DNA of 64,000 nucleotides from Nocardioides marmorisolisilvae. Its GTDB lineage: Bacteria > Actinomycetota > Actinomycetes > Propionibacteriales > Nocardioidaceae. Positions within the stretch are counted from its first letter, which is position 1, and each line of letters starts with the position of its first letter. The stretch lies in assembly GCF_031656915.1 (NCBI RefSeq), contig NZ_CP134227.1, positions 806,001 to 870,000 of the forward strand, given 5' to 3'. Of the stretch, positions 17,474-25,242 are shown piece by piece. Below the pieces are notes generated by a model. That model made no database searches, was not told the origin of the DNA, and was given only the letters and a program-made list of their open reading frames with translations. The position numbers and the translations under genes are program-made.

Positions 17474-19486
17474 ATGGCCTACTTCGTCACCGGAGCGACC
17501 GGATTCATCGGCAGGCACCTCGTCAAGGAGCTCGTGGACAACCGTGATGGCGAGATCTACGTGCTCTGCCGGGAGAGCTCGCTACCACGGCTCGCCGCGA
17601 TGGCCCAGCAATGGGGCAACGACGCGCGGGTGATCCCGGTGGTCGGCGACCTGTCCAGCGACCACCTTGGCGTGGACCCCGATTGGATTGCGGCCAAGGC
17701 GGGGACCATCAGCCACTTCTTCCACCTGGCCGCGATCTACGACATGACCGCTTCCGCGGAGATGAACGAGCGCCTCAACGTCGGCGGCACCCGCGCCGCG
17801 CTCGCGCTGGCCGGGGAGCTGCAGGCGGGTTGCTTCCACCAGGTCTCCTCGGTCGCGGCGTCCGGTGACCACCGCGGCGTGTTCGACGAGTCGATGTTCG
17901 ACGAGGGCCAGCGGCTGCCGTCCCCCTACCACCGAACCAAGTTCGAGTCGGAGAAGATCGTCCGCGACGAGTCCCCGGTGCCGTGGCGGGTCTACCGGCC
18001 GGCGATCGTGGTCGGCCACTCCGAGACCGGGGCGATGGACAAGATCGACGGCCCGTACTACTTCTTCCCGCTGTTCAAGCGGATGCGTGACCTGCTGCCG
18101 GGCTGGCTGCCCCTGGTGGGCGTGGACCTCGGCGACACCAACATGGTGCCGGTCGACTACGTCGCCAAGGCGATGGACCACCTCGCCCACGTGCCCGGCC
18201 ACGACGGCGAGGCCTTCCACCTGGTCGACCCCGAGCCGCAGAGCACCGTCGAGGTGATGAACCTGTTCGCGGCGGCTGCGGGGGCGCCACAGTTCGCTGT
18301 GCCGGTGGACCGCTCGGTGACGTCACGGCTCCCCACCGCGCTGCTGCCCGAGTCGCTGCGGCCCGGTGCCCTGATCGGCGCCGCGCTGCGTACCCCGGTT
18401 GCCCACCTTGCGCTGAACCAGACCCTGGGGCGGCTCGGCATCCCGGCCGAGGTGCTCGAGCACGTCTCCTTCCCGAGCGTCTACGCCACCCGGCACACCG
18501 AGAAGGCGCTGGCCGGCAGCGGCATCGCCGTACCCGCCCTCGAGTCGTACGCCGGCACGCTGTGGTCCTACTGGGAGGAGTTCCTCGACGACTCCATCAA
18601 GGACGACAAGGCTGCCGTCGCGGCACTGAAGGGGAAGACGGTGGTCATCACCGGCGCCTCCTCCGGCATCGGACTGGTCACCGCCGTCCAGGTGGCCAAG
18701 GCCGGAGGCGAGCCGATCCTGATCGCACGGGGCAAGGACAAGCTCGAGGCGACCAAGGCGTTGATCGAGACCCAGGGCGGCACCGCACACGCCTATCCCT
18801 GCGACCTGTCCGACCTCGATGCGATCGACCAGCTCACCAAGACCCTTTCGGAGGACTTCGAGCACATCGACTTCGTCGTCAACAACGCCGGACGCTCGAT
18901 CCGGCGCTCGCTGAAGCTCAGCGAGGACCGCTTCCACGACTTCGAGCGGACCATGCAGCTCAACTACTTCGGCGCGATCCGGCTGGTGATGGGCCTGCTG
19001 CCCACGATGCGCGCGCAGAAGTCCGGCCACATCGTGAACATCTCCTCGATCGGTGTGCTGACCAACCCCCCGCGCTTCTCGGCGTACGTCGCCTCGAAGG
19101 CCGCCCTCGACGCCTGGAGCAACGTGGTCAGCTCCGAGGTGGTCGGCGACGGCATCTCGTTCACCAGCATCCACATGCCGTTGGTTCGCACCCCGATGAT
19201 CGCCCCCACCAAGCTCTACGACCGCTTCCCGACCATCAGTCCTGGACAGGCGGCCCGCAAGGTGATCACCGCGCTGGTCGACCGGCCGCACGAGATCAAC
19301 ACGCTCACCGGCAACCTCGGAGCCCTTGCGCACACGCTCGCACCCAAGGTCGCCTTCCGGGTCCTGCACCTCGCCTACCAGGTCTTCCCCGACTCGGCGG
19401 CCGCCCGGGGCGATGCCGAAAGCAGCAGCCGCAAGGAGAGCGAGCAGGTGATGCTGGCCCGGCTGCTCAAGGGCGTGCACTGGTGA
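17474..19486 (+). CDS. Two-domain SDR fatty acyl-CoA reductase
   Basis: A 670-residue fusion of two Rossmann reductases. Domain 1 (about 1-370) is an extended, male-sterility-type SDR with GATGFIGRHLV and catalytic YHRTK. Domain 2 (about 385-620) is a classical SDR with ITGASSGIGL, NNAGRS, and SSIG followed by YVASK. This arrangement and length match actinobacterial acyl-CoA reductases of the AcrA1 (Rv3391)/Maqu_2507 type, which reduce fatty acyl-CoA to aldehyde and alcohol for wax esters. Which domain performs which step is from family knowledge. ATG at 17474 follows a 95-base leader. The downstream SRPBCC gene overlaps by GTGA. The promoter has a dyad suited to a lipid-responsive repressor. 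Confidence 0.88.
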   Translation: MAYFVTGATGFIGRHLVKELVDNRDGEIYVLCRESSLPRLAAMAQQWGNDARVIPVVGDLSSDHLGVDPDWIAAKAGTISHFFHLAAIYDMTASAEMNERLNVGGTRAALALAGELQAGCFHQVSSVAASGDHRGVFDESMFDEGQRLPSPYHRTKFESEKIVRDESPVPWRVYRPAIVVGHSETGAMDKIDGPYYFFPLFKRMRDLLPGWLPLVGVDLGDTNMVPVDYVAKAMDHLAHVPGHDGEAFHLVDPEPQSTVEVMNLFAAAAGAPQFAVPVDRSVTSRLPTALLPESLRPGALIGAALRTPVAHLALNQTLGRLGIPAEVLEHVSFPSVYATRHTEKALAGSGIAVPALESYAGTLWSYWEEFLDDSIKDDKAAVAALKGKTVVITGASSGIGLVTAVQVAKAGGEPILIARGKDKLEATKALIETQGGTAHAYPCDLSDLDAIDQLTKTLSEDFEHIDFVVNNAGRSIRRSLKLSEDRFHDFERTMQLNYFGAIRLVMGLLPTMRAQKSGHIVNISSIGVLTNPPRFSAYVASKAALDAWSNVVSSEVVGDGISFTSIHMPLVRTPMIAPTKLYDRFPTISPGQAARKVITALVDRPHEINTLTGNLGALAHTLAPKVAFRVLHLAYQVFPDSAAARGDAESSSRKESEQVMLARLLKGVHW

Positions 19487-19983
19487 TCGGCCGCCCGCGG
19501 CCGCAGCCGTGGGCATCGGTCGAGATCAACGCACCGATCGACCTGGTCTGGTCGGTGATGCTCGACACCGACCGCTACGCGGAGTGGAACCCGTTCGTGG
19601 TCCGGGCCGATACCCGTACGCCGCCGCGCGTCGGACAGCCGATCCGGCTGCACGTGCGCTGGGCGAACGGGCGGGGCACGGTCTCACCGGAGCGGATCAG
19701 CGCCGTCGAGCCACCCACGGATGCGAGCGCCACCGCAGCCCGCATTGCCGCATTGGCCTACGTCTACGAGGGGCTGCCCGCCCGGCTGAGGCTGGTCCGG
19801 GGAACCCGCTGGCAGCGACTGACCCAACACGCGGACGGGCCCACCACCTACCACACCGTCGAGGAGTTCTCCGGCCCGCTGGTCCGGCTCGCCGGACCCG
19901 GCCGGGTCGCCGAGGGCTTCCGCCGGCACGCGGAAGCACTGAAGGTCCGGGCGGAGTCGATGGCAGGCGAACGGGCGTGCTGA
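19483..19983 (+). CDS. SRPBCC (START-like) family protein
   Basis: A 166-residue single-domain protein with the polyketide-cyclase/SRPBCC pattern: ASVEINAPIDLVWSVMLD at the first strand, then YAEWNPF. The fold forms a deep pocket for hydrophobic ligands. Its GTG overlaps the reductase stop (GTGA), so it is translationally coupled to the acyl-CoA reductase and may carry or bind its lipid substrate or product. This is inference; no catalytic residues can be assigned. Confidence 0.82.
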   Translation: MIGRPRPQPWASVEINAPIDLVWSVMLDTDRYAEWNPFVVRADTRTPPRVGQPIRLHVRWANGRGTVSPERISAVEPPTDASATAARIAALAYVYEGLPARLRLVRGTRWQRLTQHADGPTTYHTVEEFSGPLVRLAGPGRVAEGFRRHAEALKVRAESMAGERAC

Positions 19984-19993
19984 CCGGAGAGGT

Positions 19994-19999
19994 CAGACT
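19994..19999 (+). promoter_or_regulatory. -10 hexamer, leaderless DUF952 gene
   Basis: CAGACT, then 6 bases, then GTG at 20006. Confidence 0.45.
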
Positions 20000-20005
20000 G
20001 TCCGC

Positions 20006-20533
20006 GTGAGGATCTTCCACATCGCACAGGTCGACGACTGGGCCGCGGCCAGGGCTGCGGGCCACTACGACGTCTCGACGAACGGGCTCAGCCTCTCCGA
20101 GGTCGGCTTCATCCATGCGGCGCGGGCCGAGCAGGTGGCGGGGGTCTTCGCTCGCTTCTATCGCGGCCACGGGCAGGAACTGGTGCTGCTCGCCATCGAG
20201 ACCGAGCGACTGGACGTGCCGTGGTCGGAGGATCCGGCGCCGGACCGGCCCGGCGAGACCTTCCCGCACATCCACGGCCCCCTCCCGACCCGGGCCGTGG
20301 TCCAGGTGACCCCGCTCGATGGGAAGGGCCGCCCGACAACGCTCGGGGCGTTGTTCTTCCGTGCCATGGTCCTGCGGATGCTGGCGTTGCTGCTGGTCCT
20401 CGTCGGAGCCGCCGTCGGCGCGGGTCTCGGCTCCGGTCACGGCCCGGGCACAGCCGTCCTGGGAGCTGTGCTGGGCGCGGCCGTCGGAGGCGGTCTCGGC
20501 TATGCGGTGATCCGGCTATCGGGGCGAGGCTGA
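20006..20533 (+). CDS. DUF952 domain protein with C-terminal membrane tail
   Basis: A 175-residue protein. Residues 1-105 follow the DUF952 pattern: IFHIAQVDDWAAARAAGHY, SEVGFIHAARAEQV, and FPHIHGPLP near the end. The usual family member stops there. Here residues 120-170 add two hydrophobic glycine-rich segments (VGAAVGAGLGSG and GAVLGAAVGGGLGYAV) resembling a glycine-zipper hairpin in the membrane. The family is annotated as glutathione-S-transferase-like but biochemical function is poorly defined. GTG start with a -10 hexamer 6 bases upstream. Convergent with zwf, 28 bases apart. Confidence 0.8.
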   Translation: MRIFHIAQVDDWAAARAAGHYDVSTNGLSLSEVGFIHAARAEQVAGVFARFYRGHGQELVLLAIETERLDVPWSEDPAPDRPGETFPHIHGPLPTRAVVQVTPLDGKGRPTTLGALFFRAMVLRMLALLLVLVGAAVGAGLGSGHGPGTAVLGAVLGAAVGGGLGYAVIRLSGRG

Positions 20534-20561
20534 CACCGGACAGCGCTGGTCGGCAACGCCG

Positions 20562-21941
20562 CTACCGCGGCCAGCCCTTCGGCCCGTCGCTGCCTGCGGG
20601 GTAGGTGTCCATCGGCACCTTGTCCTCGCGCCAAGCACGCTGCACCGGCTCGAGGATCCGCCAGCACTGCTCCGCGGTGTCGCCGCGCACGGACAGGGTC
20701 GGGTCGGCGTCCAGCACGCCGGCCAGGACCTGCCCGTAGGACTCCATGTCGCCGGGCCCGAGGTCGGCCGCCAGTTCCACCCAGTCGAGGTCGAACGGGT
20801 CGCCGGGGCCGTTGACGTCCATTCCCAGCACCAGGCGGGTCGGGGTCATCCCGATGTGCAGCCGGGTGGGCAGGTCGGAGCCGCGGAAGCCGGTCGGCAG
20901 GTGCGTGGGCGGCTTGAAGGTCACCACGATCTCCTTGCGCGCCTTGCCCAGGGACTTCCCCGACCGCAGCGTCACCGGAACCCCGGCCCAGCGCCAGTTG
21001 CGCACCTCGACGACGAGCTCGGCCAAGGTCTCGGTCCGCCGCTTCGGGTCGACCCCGGGCTCGCGGGTGTACGCCGGGACCTTGCGCCGACCGATCGTGC
21101 CCGCGGTGTAGCGGGCCCGCCTCGACGACGCGACCGGGTCGTCGCCATACACGTGCGTTGCCCGGATGACGCTCGCCTTGCCGTCACGCAGGTCGGCCTC
21201 GTCCAGGCTGGCTGGCGGCTCCATCATCAGCAGGCCGAGCACCTGGAGCAGGTGGCTCTGCACCATGTCGACCAGGGCGCCGGCATGGTCGTAGTACCCG
21301 GCACGATTCTCCAGCGTGAGGTCCTCGTCGAAGACGATCTCGATCTTCTCGACGTGCTGGCTGTTCCACACCGGCTCGAAGATGCGGTTGGCGAACCGGG
21401 TGCCGAGGATGTTGAGGACGTCGGAGTGGCCCAGGAAGTGGTCGACGCGATGGATCTGCGCCTCTGGGACGAGCGTGAGCAGCAACTCGTTGAGCTTGCG
21501 TGCACCGGCCTCGTCGACACCGAAGGGCTTCTCGAGCACCAGGTTGGTGCCCTTGGGATAGTCCACCTTCGACAGGGCCGCGCACACCTTGGCGGTCACC
21601 GCGGGCGGCAGCGCGAAGTAGATCGCCGGGGTGCCCTTGCAGGCCTTGAGCACGTCGGCCAGCTCCACCGGATTGGTGACGTCGGCCTGGAAGTACCTGC
21701 TCTTCGACTCGGTGCCCGATAGCAGCCGGCCCTTCGCGCCCGACTCCTTGAAGGAGCTCTTCACCCGCTCGTGCCACTGGGCTTGGCTCAGCTCCTCCAT
21801 GCCGGCGCCGATCAGCTGCAGCGGGCGACCCCGCTTGCTGGCCAGCAGCGTGGCGAGTCCGGGGAGCAGCAACCGCTTGGTGAGGTCTCCGCTCGCCCCG
21901 AGGATCAACAGCGTGTCGATTGCATCGCGGGAGTCCGTCAT
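20562..21941 (-). CDS. zwf: Glucose-6-phosphate dehydrogenase, divergent type
   Basis: A 459-residue protein with the G6PD N-terminal NADP fold (LLILGASGDLTKRLLLPGL), EKPFG, and the substrate motif in the form RVDHFLGHSDVLNIL. The canonical motif is DHYLGKE, so the Lys that contacts glucose 6-phosphate is His here. It is followed by FANRIFEPVWN and the C-terminal domain. The reaction is oxidation of glucose 6-phosphate to 6-phosphogluconolactone. No opcA, pgl, gnd or tal neighbour is present, unlike the main pentose-phosphate zwf of actinobacteria, so this is probably a paralogue. TAACGT lies 6 bases before ATG, overlapping the rhodanese stop codon. Confidence 0.88.
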   Translation of the reverse strand: MTDSRDAIDTLLILGASGDLTKRLLLPGLATLLASKRGRPLQLIGAGMEELSQAQWHERVKSSFKESGAKGRLLSGTESKSRYFQADVTNPVELADVLKACKGTPAIYFALPPAVTAKVCAALSKVDYPKGTNLVLEKPFGVDEAGARKLNELLLTLVPEAQIHRVDHFLGHSDVLNILGTRFANRIFEPVWNSQHVEKIEIVFDEDLTLENRAGYYDHAGALVDMVQSHLLQVLGLLMMEPPASLDEADLRDGKASVIRATHVYGDDPVASSRRARYTAGTIGRRKVPAYTREPGVDPKRRTETLAELVVEVRNWRWAGVPVTLRSGKSLGKARKEIVVTFKPPTHLPTGFRGSDLPTRLHIGMTPTRLVLGMDVNGPGDPFDLDWVELAADLGPGDMESYGQVLAGVLDADPTLSVRGDTAEQCWRILEPVQRAWREDKVPMDTYPAGSDGPKGWPR

Positions 21942-21947
21942 GGCGCC

Positions 21948-21953
21948 ACGTTA
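21948..21953 (-). promoter_or_regulatory. -10 hexamer of zwf, overlapping the rhodanese stop
   Basis: TAACGT on the minus strand, 6 bases before the zwf ATG. Its first three bases are the TAA stop of the upstream sulfurtransferase gene. Confidence 0.45.
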
Positions 21954-22817
21954 GCGCTCCGGTCCGGGCTCCCCCGTGGCCACCGGACGGTCGGGGTCGC
22001 TCACCCAGTCGCTCCAGCTGCCCGGATACAGCACGCCCTCGATGCCTGCGGCAGCCAGGGCGAGGAGGTCGTGGGTGGCCGTGACGCCGGAGCCGCAGTA
22101 CGTCGCGACGCGGCCGCCCGGGTCCTGCCCCGCCCGCGCGACCGCCTCGGCATAGAGCCCGCGCAGCTCCTCGGCGGGTCGGAAGGTGCCGTCGTCGCGG
22201 AGGTTGGCGCCGGTGGGCACGTTGACGGCACCGGGGATGTGCCCGGCGACCGGGTCGACCGGCTCGGTGTCACCGCGGTAGCGGGCCGGGTCACGAGCGT
22301 CCACCACCGTCCCGGAGAAGTCCGCAACGGCGCCCGCGTCCAGGGTCGGGAGGTGACCGGGCGCACCCGCGAAGTCGCCCTCCTCGGCCACCCGGGTCTC
22401 CGTCTCGACCGGTCCCCCGTCCTGCTGCCAGGCCGTCCAGCCGCCGTCGAGCACCCGCACATCGGGGTGACCGTAGTGCCGCAGCAGCCACCACGCCCGC
22501 CCCGCGGCGCGGCCCTGCCAGTCGTCGTACACCACGACCGGCCGGGCGTTGCTCACGCCGGCGGCGCGCATCGCGTTGACGAACCGGAACGGCTCGGGCA
22601 ACGGGTGCCGGCCGCCACCGGCGCCCTCGGCCGCTGGTGGACCGGCGAGGTCGAGGTCCAGGTCGACGTACGTCGCACCGGGGACGTGTCCCTGCGTGAA
22701 GACCTCGAGGCCGCCGGGACCGCCCATCCGGTAGCGGATGTCGAGCACCGTGACCTCCTCGAGCCGACCACGCAGCTCGACGACCGTGATCAGCGGGCCG
22801 CTTCCGCTGATGGTCAT
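21951..22817 (-). CDS. Thiosulfate/3-mercaptopyruvate sulfurtransferase (tandem rhodanese)
   Basis: A 288-residue protein with two rhodanese domains, the first inactive (about 10-135) and the second catalytic (about 165-285). The active loop is CGSGVTA, with the persulfide-forming Cys; the CGSGVTA form favours 3-mercaptopyruvate sulfurtransferases. WLLRHYGHPDVRVLDGG is the family linker. The cytoplasmic enzyme transfers sulfane sulfur to cyanide or thiols. ATG is preceded by GGGGAGGA. It diverges from tdk, with only 16 bases between the start codons. zwf follows 9 bases downstream. Confidence 0.92.
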   Translation of the reverse strand: MTISGSGPLITVVELRGRLEEVTVLDIRYRMGGPGGLEVFTQGHVPGATYVDLDLDLAGPPAAEGAGGGRHPLPEPFRFVNAMRAAGVSNARPVVVYDDWQGRAAGRAWWLLRHYGHPDVRVLDGGWTAWQQDGGPVETETRVAEEGDFAGAPGHLPTLDAGAVADFSGTVVDARDPARYRGDTEPVDPVAGHIPGAVNVPTGANLRDDGTFRPAEELRGLYAEAVARAGQDPGGRVATYCGSGVTATHDLLALAAAGIEGVLYPGSWSDWVSDPDRPVATGEPGPER

Positions 22818-22833
22818 GGCATGATCCTCCCCG

Positions 22834-23487
22834 ATGGCTGAACTCCAATTCTTCACCGGGACGATGGATTCGGGGAAGAGCACGCTGGCCCTGCAGACCA
22901 ACCACAACCATGCTGCCCGCGGGCGCAGCGGCCGGATCTTCACCACCCGGGACCGGGCTGGCGAGGCCACCTTGTCCTCGCGGCTGGGCCTGCAGCACGT
23001 CGCCATCGAGGTGGACGAGGGATTCGACTTCTGGCGCTACGTGGTCGACTCGCTCACCCACGGCGCCCGCATCGACTACCTGATCTGCGACGAGGCCCAG
23101 TTCTACACCCGCGCGCAGGTCGAGCAGCTCGCCAAGGTCGTCGACGAGTTGCAGATCGACGTGTTCGCCTTCGGCATCCTCACCGACTTCCGCAGCGAGC
23201 TGTTCGCGGGGTCGCAGCGGCTGGTCGAACTGGCCGACCGCATGAACGTGCTGCAGGTCGAGGCGCTGTGCTGGTGCGGCAAGCGCGCCACCCACAACGC
23301 GCGCACCGAGAACGGCCAGATGGTCACCGAGGGCGAGGTGATCGTGGTCGGTGACGTCGAGGAGACGGGCGCTCCCTCGCCGGTGGTCGGCTACGAGGTG
23401 CTCTGCCGCCAGCACCACCGGCGCCGGATGACCGCCGAGCGCGCCCGCGCCATCTCGATGGTGAGCGAGCCACTGCCGTTCAGCTGA
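22834..23487 (+). CDS. tdk: Thymidine kinase (type II)
   Basis: A 217-residue salvage kinase phosphorylating thymidine to dTMP. The P-loop is FTGTMDSGKST near residue 7, DEAQFY is the Walker B/catalytic region, and the C-terminal zinc ligands are CWCGKRATHNAR and EVLCRQHH. The length is normal for the TK1-like family. CATGAT lies 8 bases before ATG; there is no ribosome-binding site on this strand, so it may be leaderless. Convergent with the phosphodiesterase gene, 6 bases between stops. Confidence 0.94.
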   Translation: MAELQFFTGTMDSGKSTLALQTNHNHAARGRSGRIFTTRDRAGEATLSSRLGLQHVAIEVDEGFDFWRYVVDSLTHGARIDYLICDEAQFYTRAQVEQLAKVVDELQIDVFAFGILTDFRSELFAGSQRLVELADRMNVLQVEALCWCGKRATHNARTENGQMVTEGEVIVVGDVEETGAPSPVVGYEVLCRQHHRRRMTAERARAISMVSEPLPFS

Positions 23488-23493
23488 GCGGAG

Positions 23494-24654
23494 TCAGCTG
23501 ACCAGGATGGGGATGTACATCTCGTCCGGCGTGAGTGAACCGTGCAGCCCGACCAGCCGGGCCTCGTAGGGGAAGTCCGTCGTGCTGACCACGCCGTGCC
23601 GTCCACGCATCGCGACGGTCACGTCCCCCAGCCGCGGCCGCACCTGTGCCTCGACGTGACCGAACCAGCCGCGGTCGATCGCCTCGTCCCGAGTGAGCAC
23701 GACCGCGCGGTCACCGAGGAAGCCGCGCCAGGTGGCGACCACGTCGTCGACCGCCCCTGCGGCGCAGTAGAGGTGCCGGAAGCGGGCCTCCCCGCCGAGC
23801 AGGCGCACCCCCGCCCGGAGCTCGAGGTGCTCGTCGACGTCAGTGCGTGCCTCGGGAGGGGAGTCGACCATCCCGTGGTCAGCGACCACGACCAGTCGGG
23901 CGGCCGGGTCGAGCGCCTCCCGGAGCTGCTCCAGCGCGTCGTCGACCGCCGAGAGCTGGGCCCGCCACTGGGGCGAGTCGACGCCGTAGCGGTGACCGGT
24001 CCAGTCGAGGTCGCCGTCGTAGACGTAGCTGAGCGAGGGTCGCTCGGTGGCAGCGGAAACGACTCCGGCGAGCCGCTCGCCCACCCGGTCCACGCCGACG
24101 TACTCGGCGCCGCGCTGGCTGGCCCGGGTGAGGCCGGAGTCGCGGAACTCCCGCTTGCTGAGCACCGAGACGTGTACGCCGGCCCCGGCCAGCCTGGCGA
24201 AGGCGGTCGGGTGCGGCTGCCACTCGAGCGGGTCGACCTGTTTGTCCCAGGCAAGCGCGTTCAGCAACCGGTCGGTGCCGGGCACCCGCGAGGTGAAGCC
24301 CACCAGCCCGTGCGCGCCCGGCGTCAGTGCGGTGCCCAGCGAGGTCAAGGAGGTGGCCGTCGTCGACGGGACCCCGCACGTGACCGGTGCCTGGTCGTTG
24401 CCGTCGAGGAGGGAGGTCAGGAACGGAGCATCGGCTCGGTGTCGGCGGACCAGCTCGTGGCCGAGGCCGTCGACGAGGAAGACGACGTACGCCGGGGCCT
24501 CGGGGAGCCGCAGCGCGGTCTGGTGGAAGCCGACGTCGACGCCCAGTGCGGTGGCCACCGCGGGCAGCACGTCGCCGAGGGTGCGTCCGGGCACCATCTC
24601 GCCGTAGTCGGGCGCAACGAACCCATCGATCGGCTCGGGACCCGGCTCAGCCAT
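23494..24654 (-). CDS. Alkaline-phosphatase-superfamily phosphodiesterase/pyrophosphatase
   Basis: A 386-residue protein of the type I phosphodiesterase/nucleotide pyrophosphatase family. Metal and nucleophile motifs are visible: FLVDGLGHELV (Asp), GVPSTTATSL (nucleophile Thr), VYDGDLDWTGHRYG (Asp and His), and VVADHGMVDS (Asp-His). No signal peptide is apparent, so it is probably cytoplasmic. The substrate could be a nucleotide or phosphonate ester; it is not determinable. ATG at 24654 overlaps the DUF5998 stop by 8 bases, so they form one transcription unit. Confidence 0.88.
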   Translation of the reverse strand: MAEPGPEPIDGFVAPDYGEMVPGRTLGDVLPAVATALGVDVGFHQTALRLPEAPAYVVFLVDGLGHELVRRHRADAPFLTSLLDGNDQAPVTCGVPSTTATSLTSLGTALTPGAHGLVGFTSRVPGTDRLLNALAWDKQVDPLEWQPHPTAFARLAGAGVHVSVLSKREFRDSGLTRASQRGAEYVGVDRVGERLAGVVSAATERPSLSYVYDGDLDWTGHRYGVDSPQWRAQLSAVDDALEQLREALDPAARLVVVADHGMVDSPPEARTDVDEHLELRAGVRLLGGEARFRHLYCAAGAVDDVVATWRGFLGDRAVVLTRDEAIDRGWFGHVEAQVRPRLGDVTVAMRGRHGVVSTTDFPYEARLVGLHGSLTPDEMYIPILVS

Positions 24655-25237
24655 GGGTGCGGGCGGAGAGGCTCTCGGCGAAGCCGAGCAACGCGTCCAC
24701 CGCATCCTGGCCGTCCGCGGCGGCACTGACTCGCAGCGAGAAGTCGTCACTGGCCAGGACGCCGGTGTAGCCGTGGTCGGCCTCGCACTCGGGGTCGGCA
24801 CACCCGGCGGGCTCCAGGTCGATCCGGTTGACCCCGCCCCAGCCGATCGTGACGACCGCCTCGGCCGGGTCGGGTACGCCGCCGCCTTCGTACGACGCCG
24901 GATCGCCCACCATCCGGTTGACCACCACCGACTTCACCGAGCTCAGCGCGATCGCCTCCGTGGAGGTCGACGTGTAGGGCTGCGGGAGCAGATCGTCGGC
25001 GTCGTGCTCGTCAGTGTGCGCGAGGATCAACCGGCTCGGCGTGAGCACCACGACGGTCATGTGCCGGCGGACCTCGTCACGGTCGATGGTCGGCTCGTGG
25101 TGCACCAGGTAGTCCACGACCTCCTCACCGGCCACCGCTGCACGGACGCCGGCCGCCACGACGGCCGGGTAGTAGCCGGTGCGTTCGATCGCGGCGGTCA
25201 GGTCCGCCGCCCGGTCGCCGGAGGTGCCGATGCGCAT
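24647..25237 (-). CDS. DUF5998 family protein
   Basis: A 196-residue actinobacterial protein with the conserved stretch HMTVVVLTPSRLILAHTDEH and the Cys-containing segment CADPECEADHGYTG, matching DUF5998. The β-rich middle resembles a PH-like fold. No function is established. CAGACT lies 7 bases before ATG, so it is probably the leaderless first gene of a pair with the phosphodiesterase. Confidence 0.85.
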   Translation of the reverse strand: MRIGTSGDRAADLTAAIERTGYYPAVVAAGVRAAVAGEEVVDYLVHHEPTIDRDEVRRHMTVVVLTPSRLILAHTDEHDADDLLPQPYTSTSTEAIALSSVKSVVVNRMVGDPASYEGGGVPDPAEAVVTIGWGGVNRIDLEPAGCADPECEADHGYTGVLASDDFSLRVSAAADGQDAVDALLGFAESLSARTHG

Positions 25238-25242
25238 GTCGT

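Noticed and set aside
20534-20595. Terminator hairpin between DUF952 and zwf
   Set aside because: The best pairing is only 7 base pairs with a wobble and lies largely inside zwf.
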